From: Maritimibacter sp.
GTDB lineage: Bacteria; Pseudomonadota; Alphaproteobacteria; Rhodobacterales; Rhodobacteraceae
Direction: 5' to 3'
Assembly (NCBI GenBank): GCA_017792445.1
Contig: CP051232.1
Span: forward strand, 3,694,001 to 3,758,000
Length of the DNA: 64,000 nt
The notes beneath the pieces were generated by a model. That model was not told the origin of the DNA and made no database searches. It saw nothing but the letters and a program-made list of their open reading frames with translations. A program made the position numbers and the translations under genes. Within the stretch, counting starts at the first letter, position 1. Every line of letters starts with the position of its first letter. Shown piece after piece: positions 17,425 to 25,790 of the stretch.

Positions 17425-17919
17425 CTACCGCGTCCCGATCAGCCTTTCGACCAGCCGCAGCAACAGCAGCACGGCCAGCGTGATCGCCGTCGCCAGCGCC
17501 GCAAGCGGGATCTGCCCGGCGCCACAGGCCAGCCCGATGGCGCCGCACAGCCACATCGACGCGCCGGTGGTCACGTGGTGGACCTTGCCGCCCGCCGTGA
17601 ACATCACGCCGGCGGCAAGAAAGGCGACGCCCGCCGTCACCGCCTGCACCAGCCGCAGGGGGTCGACCCGCAGCGCGTTGTTGCCGCTGTCCGGTGGACC
17701 GAAGGGCAGGGCGGCGATCTGCTGGCTGACAAGGATGAACAAAGCCGCCGCCAGCGAGATCAGGATATGCGTCCGCAGTCCGGCAGGCTTGCTGTGCCAC
17801 TCGCGCTCCAGCCCGATCAGGCCGCCAAGGACCAGCGCACCGATCAGCCGGATCGTCGTGATGCCCCACGGCACCGCGTCGAAATTGCCGGAAAACTCGC
17901 GTTGCAACTCGTCCCACAT
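17425..17919 (-). CDS. MgtC/SapB-family membrane protein
   Basis: 164 residues from the ATG at 17919; the longer open frame upstream is antisense to the EamA gene. The family signature RLIGALVLGGLIGLEREW is followed by PAGLRTHILISLAAALF, a third helix (VQAVTAGVAFLAAGVMF) and a C-terminal pair of helices. This is the membrane part of the MgtC/SapB family, without the cytoplasmic ACT-like tail found in longer members. Family members affect magnesium or phosphate homeostasis and ATP synthase; the precise role here is unknown. Confidence 0.85.
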   Translation of the reverse strand: MWDELQREFSGNFDAVPWGITTIRLIGALVLGGLIGLEREWHSKPAGLRTHILISLAAALFILVSQQIAALPFGPPDSGNNALRVDPLRLVQAVTAGVAFLAAGVMFTAGGKVHHVTTGASMWLCGAIGLACGAGQIPLAALATAITLAVLLLLRLVERLIGTR

Positions 17920-17988
17920 CGCCCTGCGCTCCTGTTGTCGTGACCACGATACCACGGCGCGCGCGCATCCAGGCGGACGAAGCGCCGC

Positions 17989-18891
17989 ATGAGTGCGTGG
18001 CTGCAATCGCTGGAAGGGACCGAGGCGGGGCACGCGCTGGCGCTGTGTCTCGCGTTGTTCGCGGCCCTGCTGCACGCGGTGTTCGGGGCGTTGCAGAAGG
18101 GGCGGCACGATCCGTGGATCTCGCGCGGGGCGATCGACGCGAGCTATGGCCTGATGGCCGCGCCCTTCGCGCTGTTCGTGGTGCCATGGCCAGAGCCGCA
18201 TATGTGGCCGATCCTTGGCGGGGCGTTCGTGATCCACGTGGTCTACAAGCTGGCGCAGGCCTTCGCCTACACCAAGGGCGCTTACACCGTGGTCTACCCT
18301 GTGGTCCGGGGCACCGCGCCGTTCTTCGCCGTGATCGGGGCCTACCTGCTGTTCGGCGAGATTTTCACGCCGGTGCAGTGGCTTGGGGTCGGCGTGCTGC
18401 TGTCCGGGATCTTCGGCCTTGCGGTCTACAACCTTCGCACCCTTGTCACCGCGCGCGAGACGCTGCCCGCGGCGCTGACGCTGGCGGTGCTGACCGGCTC
18501 GACCGTGGCGCTGTACACGACCTACGACGCCTATGGCATCCGCGCGACGGCGGATCCGTTCACGTTCCTGGCATGGTTCTTCTTCATCGACGGTCTGTTC
18601 ATGCCGGTGGTTGCGGCGCTGCGGCTGAGGACTATGTCGGAAAAGCCCGCCTTCGGCCCGCTGGCCGTTCGGGGCATCACCGGCGGTCTGGTCGGCTTCT
18701 TCAGCTTCGGCTCGGTCATGCTGGCCACCCGGCTGGACAAGGTCGGCGAGGCGGCTGTGCTGCGCGAGACCTCGACCGTCTTCGCGGCGCTGATCGGGTG
18801 GCTGGTGCTGAAGGAAAAGGTCGGGCCGCGACGTCTGATGCTGATGGCATTGATCGCCGCCGGGGCTGTGATAGTGGAGATGGGTGGCTAG
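17989..18891 (+). CDS. EamA/DMT-superfamily transporter
   Basis: 300 residues with ten hydrophobic segments in two EamA halves, the standard layout of drug/metabolite transporters. The first half ends in VVRGTAPFFAVIGAYLLFGE and the second contains ETSTVFAALIGWLVLKEK, the paired repeat of this family. Substrate cannot be told from sequence. It is followed 26 bases later by the YciB/IspZ gene, so the two may be cotranscribed. Confidence 0.87.
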   Translation: MSAWLQSLEGTEAGHALALCLALFAALLHAVFGALQKGRHDPWISRGAIDASYGLMAAPFALFVVPWPEPHMWPILGGAFVIHVVYKLAQAFAYTKGAYTVVYPVVRGTAPFFAVIGAYLLFGEIFTPVQWLGVGVLLSGIFGLAVYNLRTLVTARETLPAALTLAVLTGSTVALYTTYDAYGIRATADPFTFLAWFFFIDGLFMPVVAALRLRTMSEKPAFGPLAVRGITGGLVGFFSFGSVMLATRLDKVGEAAVLRETSTVFAALIGWLVLKEKVGPRRLMLMALIAAGAVIVEMGG

Positions 18892-18917
18892 GGCCACGTC
18901 GACGGAAAGGGACCGGA

Positions 18918-19526
18918 ATGGCGGAAAAGAACATCTCGCAGGGGCTGAAGCTGGCGCTCGACATGGGGCCGATCCTTGCGTTCTTCGTGGGCTACCTGCT
19001 GTTGCGCGACCGGACCTTCATGATCGGCGGCGCGGAATATTCCGGCTTCATCGTCGTGACCGCCGCGTTCATCCCGCTGCTGGCGCTCAGCACGCTGCTT
19101 CTGTGGCGGCTGACCGGGACGCTGTCGAAGATGCAGATCGTGACGCTGGTGCTGGTCGTGGTGTTCGGCGGCATGACCGTTTGGCTGAACGACGAACGCT
19201 TCTTCAAGATGAAACCCACCATCATCTACGCGCTGTTCGCGCTGGTGCTGGGCTTCGGGCTGATGCGCGGCCAAAGCTACATGCAGTCGGTGATGGGCGA
19301 GATGCTTCCGATGGAGCCCGAGGGCTGGATGATCCTGACCAAGCGCGTCACCGCGTTCTTCGTCCTGCTCGCCGTTCTGAACGAGGTGGTCTGGCGCACC
19401 ATGTCCACCGACGCCTGGGTGAACTTCAAGACCTTCGGCCTGACCATCGGTCTGTTCGCCTTCTTCATGCTGCAGGGCAAGCTGTTCCAGACCTACGGGA
19501 TCGAGAAGAACGAAGCCGGCGAATAG
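18918..19526 (+). CDS. yciB: Septation protein A / YciB (IspZ) inner-membrane protein
   Basis: 202 residues with about six hydrophobic helices and the YciB/IspZ landmarks: KLALDMGPILAFFVGY at the start, MKPTIIYALFA in the middle, and LTKRVTAFFVLLAVLNEVVWR followed by WVNFKTFG. Members of this family are involved in cell-envelope synthesis and septation. The start has a modest ribosome site (AAAGGGACCGG). Confidence 0.9.
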   Translation: MAEKNISQGLKLALDMGPILAFFVGYLLLRDRTFMIGGAEYSGFIVVTAAFIPLLALSTLLLWRLTGTLSKMQIVTLVLVVVFGGMTVWLNDERFFKMKPTIIYALFALVLGFGLMRGQSYMQSVMGEMLPMEPEGWMILTKRVTAFFVLLAVLNEVVWRTMSTDAWVNFKTFGLTIGLFAFFMLQGKLFQTYGIEKNEAGE

Positions 19527-19605
19527 CTGTCCGGACCCGTCCCGGACCGCCGATGACCGCCAGGTGATGCGGCGGCGAAGTCCCTACCGCATCCGCGCGA
19601 CGGGA

Positions 19606-19634
19606 TTGACGCGCAGGACCTGTGGGTCTAAGCC
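19606..19634 (+). promoter_or_regulatory. metZ: Candidate promoter of metZ
   Basis: TTGACG at 19606-19611 resembles the alphaproteobacterial -35 element. It is followed by a 17-base spacer and a poor -10 (TAAGCC). Transcription would then begin near 19640, exactly at the 5' edge of the riboswitch aptamer, which supports the assignment. The -10 match alone is weak. Confidence 0.4.
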
Positions 19635-19640
19635 AAGAGC

Positions 19641-19695
19641 CGTGGCGATTTGTACACCGGATTGCGGGCCACGTTAAAAAATTCCGCTAAAGAGG
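19641..19695 (+). promoter_or_regulatory. SAM-II (metA/metZ-type) riboswitch aptamer
   Basis: The sequence follows the SAM-II pattern of alphaproteobacteria: P1 5' strand CGTGGC with GATTTG next to it, a CCGG-attgc loop, P1 3' strand GCCACG (19668-19673), then TTAAAAAA and the conserved GCTAAAGAGG. These elements form the H-type pseudoknot that binds S-adenosylmethionine. It lies before metZ, a common SAM-II target, and directly ahead of an intrinsic terminator. Confidence 0.85.
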
Positions 19696-19709
19696 TGTCG
19701 GACGGTATG

Positions 19710-19743
19710 AACCCCCGGCGCTGATTGCGGTGGGGGTTTTTCT
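19710..19743 (+). terminator. Intrinsic terminator in the metZ leader
   Basis: AACCCCC (19710-19716) pairs with GGGGGTT (19732-19738), with a small inner CGC/GCG pairing, followed by a run of Ts. It stands between the SAM-II aptamer and the metZ ribosome site, so it is probably the expression platform through which SAM-bound RNA ends transcription early. Confidence 0.75.
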
Positions 19744-19768
19744 GTGCGCGATTAGGAGGCGCAAGGGC

Positions 19769-20950
19769 ATGAGCAAGAACTGGAACACGCGGACGAAACT
19801 GGTCCACGAAGGCATCCGCCGCAGCCAGTACGGCGAAGTGAGCGAGGCGATCTTCCTGACGCAGGGCTTCGTCTATGACACCGCCGAGCAGGCCGAGGCG
19901 CGGTTCATCGAGATCGGTGACGACGAGTTCATCTACGCCCGCTACGGCAACCCGACGGTCCGCATGTTCGAGGAACGCATCGCCGCGCTGGAAGGGGCGG
20001 AAGACGCCTTTGCCACTGCCTCGGGCATGGCGGCGGTGAACGCCGCGCTGACCTCGCTTCTGAAGGCGGGCGATCACGTCGTATCCTCGCGCGCGCTGTT
20101 TGGCTCGTGCCTCTATATCCTTGAAGAGATCCTCACCCGCTACGGCGTCGAGGTGACCTTTGTCGACGGCACCGACCTCGCGGCATGGAAGGCGGCGATC
20201 CGCGACGACACCAAGGCGGTGTTCTTCGAGACGATGTCGAACCCGACGCTCGAGATCATCGACATCGCCGGAGTGGCCGAACTGGCCCATGCCAAGGGCG
20301 CGCTGGTGGTGGCCGACAACGTCTTTGCCACCCCGATCTTCAGCCGCGCGGTCGAGCAGGGCGTCGACCTTGTGGTTTACTCGACCACCAAGCACATCGA
20401 CGGGCAGGGCCGCTGCCTTGGCGGCGTGGTGCTGGGCTCGAAGGAACTGATCCGCAAGAAGGTCGAACCGTACCTGAAGCACACCGGCGGCGCGCTGTCG
20501 CCGTTCAATGCGTGGGTCATGCTGAAGGGCATGGACACGCTGGACCTGCGCGTGCGCGCGGCGGCAGAGGCTTCGCTGAAGCTGGCCGAGGCGCTGGAAG
20601 GGCACGAGAAGCTTGCCCGCGTCATCCACCCCAGCCTGCCGTCGCACCCGCAGAACGCGCTGGCCGCGTCGCAGATGGAAGCGGGCGGCACCATGCTTGC
20701 GCTGGATGTGAAGGGCGGCAAGGACGCGGCTTTCCGGATGCTGAACGCGCTGGAGATCTGGACGATCTCGAACAACCTCGGCGACTCGAAAAGCATCGCG
20801 ACCCACCCGGCCACGACCACGCACCAGCGCCTGAGCGAAGAGCAGCGCGCGGCGCTGGGGATCACCGATGGCCTGATCCGCCTGTCGGTGGGGCTGGAAG
20901 ACGCGGGCGACCTGCTGAACGACCTGACCGCGGCGCTGGAACTGGCCTGA
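19769..20950 (+). CDS. metZ: O-succinylhomoserine sulfhydrylase
   Basis: 393 residues of the Cys/Met metabolism PLP enzyme family. The ATG at 19769 has AGGAGG nine bases upstream; an earlier in-frame start at 19730 lies within the terminator. Visible motifs are YARYGNPT, ATASGMAAVNAAL (phosphate-binding), ETMSNPTLE, VADNVFATP, and the PLP lysine K208 in VYSTTKHIDGQGR, with ATHPATTTHQR near the C-terminus. It makes homocysteine from O-succinyl- or O-acetylhomoserine and sulfide in methionine synthesis. Control by the SAM-II riboswitch fits end-product feedback. Distinguishing MetZ from MetY or MetB by sequence alone is not absolute. Confidence 0.93.
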   Translation: MSKNWNTRTKLVHEGIRRSQYGEVSEAIFLTQGFVYDTAEQAEARFIEIGDDEFIYARYGNPTVRMFEERIAALEGAEDAFATASGMAAVNAALTSLLKAGDHVVSSRALFGSCLYILEEILTRYGVEVTFVDGTDLAAWKAAIRDDTKAVFFETMSNPTLEIIDIAGVAELAHAKGALVVADNVFATPIFSRAVEQGVDLVVYSTTKHIDGQGRCLGGVVLGSKELIRKKVEPYLKHTGGALSPFNAWVMLKGMDTLDLRVRAAAEASLKLAEALEGHEKLARVIHPSLPSHPQNALAASQMEAGGTMLALDVKGGKDAAFRMLNALEIWTISNNLGDSKSIATHPATTTHQRLSEEQRAALGITDGLIRLSVGLEDAGDLLNDLTAALELA

Positions 20951-20983
20951 GCCGCAACCGGGCCGCGCCCCACGGGGCGCGGT

Positions 20984-21496
20984 TCAGCCGTCGAGGCGGC
21001 GCAGCAGGATCTCGTTCGGATAGGCCTCGTCGCCGATCCTGAAATGCGTGCGCCCGACGATGTCGAAGCCCTGCGCGCGGTAGAAGCCGAGGGCGGGCGT
21101 GTTGTCCCACAACGTCTGCAGCCAGACCGAACCCGCTCCGCGCGCCTGCGCGACGCCCAGTCCTTGCGCAAGAAGCGCCTTGCCCAGTCCGCGCCCGTGA
21201 TGGCGGGGCTGAACGTAAAGCGTCCGGATCTCGGTGTCCGAGGCCACGCCCTCGGGTGCGGGGCGGTCCTGCGTGACGCGGACGAAGCCGTCTATGCCAT
21301 CGCGGTTCTCGGACACGATGACGCTTTCGCGCGGATCGCTCAGCAGCGTCTCGAACCGGTCGGCGGTGAATTCGGACAGCGCGAAGTCGGCGAAGAAACC
21401 GTTCACGCCGTTGCGGATATAGGTGCCGATCCAGACCTCGATCGAGATGGCGGCAAGGCTTGAAGCGTCGGCGCGCGACGCTGGGCGGAACTTCAT
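20984..21496 (-). CDS. GNAT-family N-acetyltransferase
   Basis: 170 residues with a standard GNAT fold: start MKFRPASRADASSLAAI, the beta4-alpha3 acetyl-CoA loop LYVQPRHHGRGLGKALL (Q/RxxGxG/A pattern) and LWDNTPALGFYRAQGFDIVG near the end. It transfers an acetyl group to an unknown amine. It starts 13 bases after the stop of the ABC permease gene on the same strand and is probably the last gene of that operon. Confidence 0.88.
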   Translation of the reverse strand: MKFRPASRADASSLAAISIEVWIGTYIRNGVNGFFADFALSEFTADRFETLLSDPRESVIVSENRDGIDGFVRVTQDRPAPEGVASDTEIRTLYVQPRHHGRGLGKALLAQGLGVAQARGAGSVWLQTLWDNTPALGFYRAQGFDIVGRTHFRIGDEAYPNEILLRRLDG

Positions 21497-21509
21497 GGCG
21501 GGCTCGTTG

Positions 21510-22316
21510 TTACCGGATCAGCTGCGGCCGGACCCGCATGCGCTGGCGCCGCTCTTGCGGAAGGTGGCGGTTCAGGCGGACGTTGATGCGTCCGAACACG
21601 AAGATGACCGCCAGCGTCAGCAGCACGAAGTAGAAGGCCACGATCGGATAGGGGATGAACGGGTTGAAGGTCTTGTCCGCGAAGTAGTTGGCGTAATACA
21701 GCGCGTCGCCCTTCTGCTGCCACGCCGGGAAGCCCGAGAAGAATACCAGCGTCGTCGCGTGAAACAGGAAGATCGCCTCGTTCGTGTAGGCGGGCCACCC
21801 GAGGCGCAGCATGGTCGGGTAGATCACCCGCCGGAACTTGGTCCAGCCCGACATGCCGTAAGCGTCCGCCGCTTCGACATCGCCGCGCGGCACCGACCGG
21901 AACGCACCATAGAAGATCTCGCCGGAATAGGCGGCGGTGTTCAGGAACAGCACGATCAAAGCCCCCAGCGCCGCGCTGGTGAACGGGTCGAAGATGCTGT
22001 TCCACTGCTTCAGCGACAGGAACAGGAAGTAGGCGAGGAAGAACTGGATGAACAGCGGCGAGCCGCGGAACACGAAGATGAACCACTCGGCCGGCTTGCG
22101 GACCCAAAGGTTGTCCGACGCCTTCGCCACGGCCAGCGCGATGGCGAGGAAGAAGCCGATCGTCAGGGCGAGGACGCCGTAGTAGATGTTCCAGATCAGG
22201 CCCGAACCGATCAGGGTGAACTGCTCGCACAGGGTGAAATCGGTCCGTGGCAGAAGGCGCTCGCCATAGCCGATGCTGCGCAGGCCATAGGCCTGGAAGG
22301 TTTCCCAGCAGCTCAT
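21510..22316 (-). CDS. Polar amino-acid-type ABC transporter permease (HisM-like)
   Basis: 268 residues with five to six membrane helices. The inner-membrane component motif that contacts the ATPase is visible as AYSGEIFYGAFRSVPRGDVEAADAYGMS. FVFRGSPLFIQFFLAYF is the family's substrate-channel helix. With the second permease, the ATPase and the binding protein it forms a complete PAAT-family importer. A gap of 85 bases with two palindromes separates it from the upstream permease gene. Confidence 0.92.
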   Translation of the reverse strand: MSCWETFQAYGLRSIGYGERLLPRTDFTLCEQFTLIGSGLIWNIYYGVLALTIGFFLAIALAVAKASDNLWVRKPAEWFIFVFRGSPLFIQFFLAYFLFLSLKQWNSIFDPFTSAALGALIVLFLNTAAYSGEIFYGAFRSVPRGDVEAADAYGMSGWTKFRRVIYPTMLRLGWPAYTNEAIFLFHATTLVFFSGFPAWQQKGDALYYANYFADKTFNPFIPYPIVAFYFVLLTLAVIFVFGRINVRLNRHLPQERRQRMRVRPQLIR

Positions 22317-22335
22317 AAGAACGCCTCCGAAGATA

Positions 22336-22384
22336 CAGATTTTTCTAGAAAAATCTGGAAATCAGGATCTTCGAGAAGATCCTG
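22336..22384. repeat. Palindrome pair (TTTCTAGAAA-type element)
   Basis: Two palindromes 5 bases apart lie between the two permease genes. The first (22336-22357) is a perfect 22-base palindrome, CAGATTTTTCT then AGAAAAATCTG. The second (22363-22384) has 10-base arms CAGGATCTTC and GAAGATCCTG around GA. The same pair, in reverse order, occurs at 33691-33741. Confidence 0.75.
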
Positions 22385-22401
22385 TCGCGTTACGCGCCGG
22401 C

Positions 22402-23283
22402 TCATGCTGCCTTCCCCTGACGGACACCGCCCAGCGTCCCCTGACCGTGGCTTAGCCGCCGAGTGATCCGGGCCAGCACGATCTCTGACACCCGCGTGAA
22501 GGCGAGGTAGAACACCAAAAGCCCGATGAAGTACCACAGCCGCCAGTCGGGATGCGGGTAGGCGGTGAAGCGCGGGTTGGCCGAGCCGCCAAGCTCGCGC
22601 GCCCAATAGACGATGTCCTCGACCCCCAGCAGGAACAGCAGCGGCGTGGCCTTGATCAGGATCATCCACAGGTTCGACAGGCCGGGCAGGGCGTACATCC
22701 ACATCTGCGGCACGAGGATGCGCCAGAAGGACTGGCGCGGCGTCATGCCGTAGGCCTCGGCGGTTTCCATCTGCGCGCGCGGCACGGCCCGCATCGCGCC
22801 GTAAAGGACATTGGCCGCGAAGGCTCCGAACACGATGCCGAAGGTGAACACCGCCAGCGAGAAGTTGTAAACCTCGTGCCAGACCTGCGGCGAGGTGGAC
22901 AGCGGCAGCTTCGCCTGGGCGCAGACGATGAAGTCGTTGCCCTGCCGGATCGGCGCGTCCCAGTCGGGGCACTTGATCTGGTGGCGGATCCACTCCAGCC
23001 CCTGATCCAGCGCGATGACGAAGAACATGAAATAGACGATGTCGGGCACGCCGCGAACCATCGCCACGTAGATCTTGCCGAACCAGCGCAGCGGCAGGAT
23101 CGGCGAGCGTGCGGCCATCGCGCCGCCGAAGCCGAAGATCAGCGCCACGGGGGCGGTGATGAAGATCAGCGCCAGAACCGTCAGGAACGAACCGTAGAAC
23201 AGGAACTGCTTTCCCGTCGTCAGGTAGCAGGCCATCCAGGGCAGGTTTGAAAGCGTCGAGGGGTCTTCGCAAAAGCCAAACAT
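22402..23283 (-). CDS. Polar amino-acid-type ABC transporter permease (HisQ-like)
   Basis: 293 residues, a little longer than usual because of an extra loop (about 105-150) with two Cys (KCPDW, IVCAQA) between the second and third helices. The coupling motif is NVLYGAMRAVPRAQMETAEAYGMTP and the substrate helix is MVRGVPDIVYFMFFV. The heterodimer partner is the product of the next gene. It lies 9 bases after the stop of the alpha/beta hydrolase gene, so all belong to one operon. Confidence 0.92.
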   Translation of the reverse strand: MFGFCEDPSTLSNLPWMACYLTTGKQFLFYGSFLTVLALIFITAPVALIFGFGGAMAARSPILPLRWFGKIYVAMVRGVPDIVYFMFFVIALDQGLEWIRHQIKCPDWDAPIRQGNDFIVCAQAKLPLSTSPQVWHEVYNFSLAVFTFGIVFGAFAANVLYGAMRAVPRAQMETAEAYGMTPRQSFWRILVPQMWMYALPGLSNLWMILIKATPLLFLLGVEDIVYWARELGGSANPRFTAYPHPDWRLWYFIGLLVFYLAFTRVSEIVLARITRRLSHGQGTLGGVRQGKAA

Positions 23284-23292
23284 CGGCGCGGC

Positions 23293-24102
23293 CTATGTGA
23301 GTTCGGAAATCAGGTGAGCGGCGACGCGGTCCGGCGCCTCGAGCTGGGGCAGGTGGCCCAACCCGGCTAGCGGTTGCAGCGGCACGCCGACAAGGTCGGC
23401 CAGCGCCCTGCCGCGGGCCAGCGGAATCCACGGGTCGTCCGCGCCCCACAGAACGGCGGCGGGACAGCGGAGGGTGCCGAACATCGGCTCGACCTCGGCG
23501 GTATAGGTTTCATCGGCCATCGCGAACTGGGCGTAAAAGGCGCGCTGCCCGGTGTCGTCAAGCCAGGGCGCCTTCAGCGCTGTGATGTCGTCTTCGGGCA
23601 GCGGGCCGGCCAGCGCGCTGCGGACGTAGGCATCGACCACCGCGGCATGAATATGCGGCGGCAGGCCGGTGAAGGCGTCGATGTGACGGCCGACATGGGC
23701 GAAGAACTCTGACCCCCACGGCCGCATCGCGACGACGTTCATCAGCACCAGTCGGTCGAAGTCGCGGTCATGCAGCAGGTGCGCGCGCAGCGTCACCGCG
23801 CCGCCGAAGTCGTGCGCGACCACGCGGGGTGCGTCGAGGCCAAGCTGATCCAGCATCTCGGCGAAGATCTCGCCCTGCACGTCCAGCGACGCGGGGCGGG
23901 GGCCGTCCATCTGCGACCGGCCAAAGCCCGGCATGTCGTACCAATGGACGCGGAAACGGTCGGCGAGCGCCGGGATCACGCGGTGCCACGCATAGGACGA
24001 CCACGGCCACCCATGCGCCAGCACCAGCGGCGGGCCATCGCCCGCGGCACCGGCCCGGACCTGCCCGGCAGAGGTGTCGTATGTCCGGTCAAGCGTCCAC
24101 AT
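23293..24102 (-). CDS. Alpha/beta hydrolase with Asp nucleophile (epoxide hydrolase / haloalkanoate dehalogenase type)
   Basis: 269 residues of an alpha/beta-hydrolase. The oxyanion motif is H30-G-W-P33, the nucleophile elbow is AHDFGG with D98 (Asp instead of Ser), a candidate acid is in GADDPW (222-223), and H250 stands in GLGHLPQLE. An Asp nucleophile with HGxP is typical of epoxide hydrolases and haloalkane or haloacetate dehalogenases, which work through an ester intermediate. It is embedded in the ABC transporter operon, between the binding-protein gene and the first permease gene, so its substrate may be what the transporter brings in, but this is inference. Confidence 0.82.
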   Translation of the reverse strand: MWTLDRTYDTSAGQVRAGAAGDGPPLVLAHGWPWSSYAWHRVIPALADRFRVHWYDMPGFGRSQMDGPRPASLDVQGEIFAEMLDQLGLDAPRVVAHDFGGAVTLRAHLLHDRDFDRLVLMNVVAMRPWGSEFFAHVGRHIDAFTGLPPHIHAAVVDAYVRSALAGPLPEDDITALKAPWLDDTGQRAFYAQFAMADETYTAEVEPMFGTLRCPAAVLWGADDPWIPLARGRALADLVGVPLQPLAGLGHLPQLEAPDRVAAHLISELT

Positions 24103-24123
24103 CGGCGGGCCCGTCGGTTGAAG

Positions 24124-24150
24124 CGGGGGCGGGCGCAGGGCCCGCCCCCG
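24124..24150 (-). other. GC-rich intercistronic hairpin after the binding-protein gene
   Basis: A 10-bp perfect stem, CGGGGGCGGG (24124-24133) with CCCGCCCCCG (24141-24150), closes a 7-base loop between the binding-protein stop and the hydrolase start. There is no T-run. Such hairpins behind periplasmic-binding-protein genes commonly protect the upstream mRNA and lower downstream expression. Confidence 0.6.
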
Positions 24151-24160
24151 GCAAAGTGCC

Positions 24161-24877
24161 TCAGAAGGTCGAGGCGACTTCCCACTTGGTGATCAGTTCG
24201 TTCAGCGTTCCGTCGTCCTTCATGGACTGGATCGCCGCGTCGAACTTCTCGCGCAGTTCGGTGTCGCTTTCGCGCAGGCCCATGCCGACGCCGCCGCCGA
24301 TCATTTCCTCGCGCTCCAGCAGGAACAGGTCGTCATTCTCGCCAGCCGCGGCGGCGAGGTAGGACTTGTCCGCCAGCACCGCGTCGGCTTCGCCGTTGCG
24401 GACGGCGGCGATGGTTTCCTCGGGCGTCGGGAACTCGACCAGCGTCCAGCCCTGCTCGGCCACGAAGGCCGCCTGGATGGTGTTGGTCTGGGCTGCGACG
24501 ACGCCGCCTTCCACGTCCACGTCTTCCGACAGGGCGAGGTAGGCCGACGGATCGGGCGGCGTGTATTCCTGCGTGAAGTCAATGACTTCGTCACGCTCGT
24601 CGGTGATCGACATGCCGGCGATGATGGTGTCGTAGTTGCCCGACACGAGGTTCGGGATGATCGAATCCCAGTCGTTCGTCACCCACTCGCAGGTCAGCTC
24701 GGCGCGGGCGCACAGCTCGTCGCCCAGTTCACGCTCGAAGCCGTCGACTTCGCCGGCGTCGTTGATGAAGTTCCACGGAGGGTAGGCGCCCTCGGTGCCC
24801 ATGCGCACCACGTCCTGCGCCATGGCCGAGCCGGCCGTGACGGCCAGTGCGGCGGCGGTGATCAGCAGCTTTTTCAT
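24161..24877 (-). CDS. ABC transporter periplasmic substrate-binding protein (SBP_bac_3)
   Basis: 238 residues with a signal peptide (KKLLITAAALAVTAGSAMA, cleaved before QDVV). The mature protein starts VRMGTEGAYPPWNFIND and has GFERELGDELCARAEL, IIAGMSITDERDEVIDF and EADAVLADKSYL, all hallmarks of family-3 binding proteins for polar amino acids or opines. It delivers ligand to the HisQM-like permeases. The exact amino acid cannot be told. It follows the ATPase gene by 27 bases. Confidence 0.92.
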   Translation of the reverse strand: MKKLLITAAALAVTAGSAMAQDVVRMGTEGAYPPWNFINDAGEVDGFERELGDELCARAELTCEWVTNDWDSIIPNLVSGNYDTIIAGMSITDERDEVIDFTQEYTPPDPSAYLALSEDVDVEGGVVAAQTNTIQAAFVAEQGWTLVEFPTPEETIAAVRNGEADAVLADKSYLAAAAGENDDLFLLEREEMIGGGVGMGLRESDTELREKFDAAIQSMKDDGTLNELITKWEVASTF

Positions 24878-24904
24878 TGCTTTCTCCCAGTTGAAGCTTG
24901 GTTT

Positions 24905-25681
24905 TCAGGCGGCCCGTGTGGCCGACAGAAACTGTTGCAGACGCGCGGTCTGCGGATTGCCGAAGACCGCGTCGGGCGGGCCTTCTTCCTCGATGCGGCC
25001 CTGATGCAGGAACAGGACGTGATCGCTTACATCATGCGCCAGCCGCATGTCGTGGGTCACCAGAAGCATCGTGCGGCCTTCCTCGGCCAGCGCCTTGATG
25101 ACCTTGACGACTTCCTGTTCCAGTTCGGGGTCCAGCGCGCTGGTCGGTTCGTCGAACAGCAGCGCGCGCGGCTCCATGCACAGCGCCCGTGCGATGGCGG
25201 CACGCTGTTGCTGGCCGCCCGAAAGTTGCGCCGGCCAGACGTCGCACTTGTCGCCGATGCCGACCTTGGCAAGATATTCCCGTGCCTTCGCCTCGGTCTC
25301 GGTTTTGTCGCGGCCCAGCACCGTCACCGGCGCCTCCATGACGTTCTGCAGGATCGTCATGTGGGACCACAGATTGAACTGCTGGAACACCATCGACAGG
25401 TTCGTACGGATGCGCAGCACCTGATTGCGGTCGCCGGGGCGGCGGGTCGGCCCCGCGCCCTTCCAGCTGATCGGTTCGCCTTCGAACAGGATCTCGCCCG
25501 CCTGACTGTCTTCCAGCAGGTTGCAGCACCTGAGCAGGGTGGATTTGCCCGACCCGGACGAGCCGATGAGCGAGATGACATGTCCGCGCGGCGCCGACAT
25601 GCTGACACCCTTTAGAACCTCGAGCTGACCATAGCTCTTGTGAAGATCGCGGATTTCTATAACCGGCGGTTGTTCCGTCAC
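24905..25681 (-). CDS. Polar amino-acid ABC transporter ATP-binding protein (HisP-like)
   Basis: 258 residues from a GTG at 25681; the open frame continues upstream without similarity to the family. The Walker A GSSGSGKST, Q-loop QQFNLWSH, signature LSGGQQQR, Walker B ALLFDEPTSALD and H-loop THD are intact. The insertion ISWKGAGPTRRPGDRNQ is typical of the HisP/OccP subgroup. It heads the operon: ATPase, binding protein, hydrolase, two permeases, acetyltransferase. Confidence 0.93.
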   Translation of the reverse strand: MTEQPPVIEIRDLHKSYGQLEVLKGVSMSAPRGHVISLIGSSGSGKSTLLRCCNLLEDSQAGEILFEGEPISWKGAGPTRRPGDRNQVLRIRTNLSMVFQQFNLWSHMTILQNVMEAPVTVLGRDKTETEAKAREYLAKVGIGDKCDVWPAQLSGGQQQRAAIARALCMEPRALLFDEPTSALDPELEQEVVKVIKALAEEGRTMLLVTHDMRLAHDVSDHVLFLHQGRIEEEGPPDAVFGNPQTARLQQFLSATRAA

Positions 25682-25790
25682 GCCTTGCCCTTGTTTCGGG
25701 TGTTCCCTGTCGTCTGATAGAGAATTAGGGCGCAATTCTTGAGCAAATGCAACGCGCAAAGGCACGCTGACGCCGGGGGATTGCCTGCGG

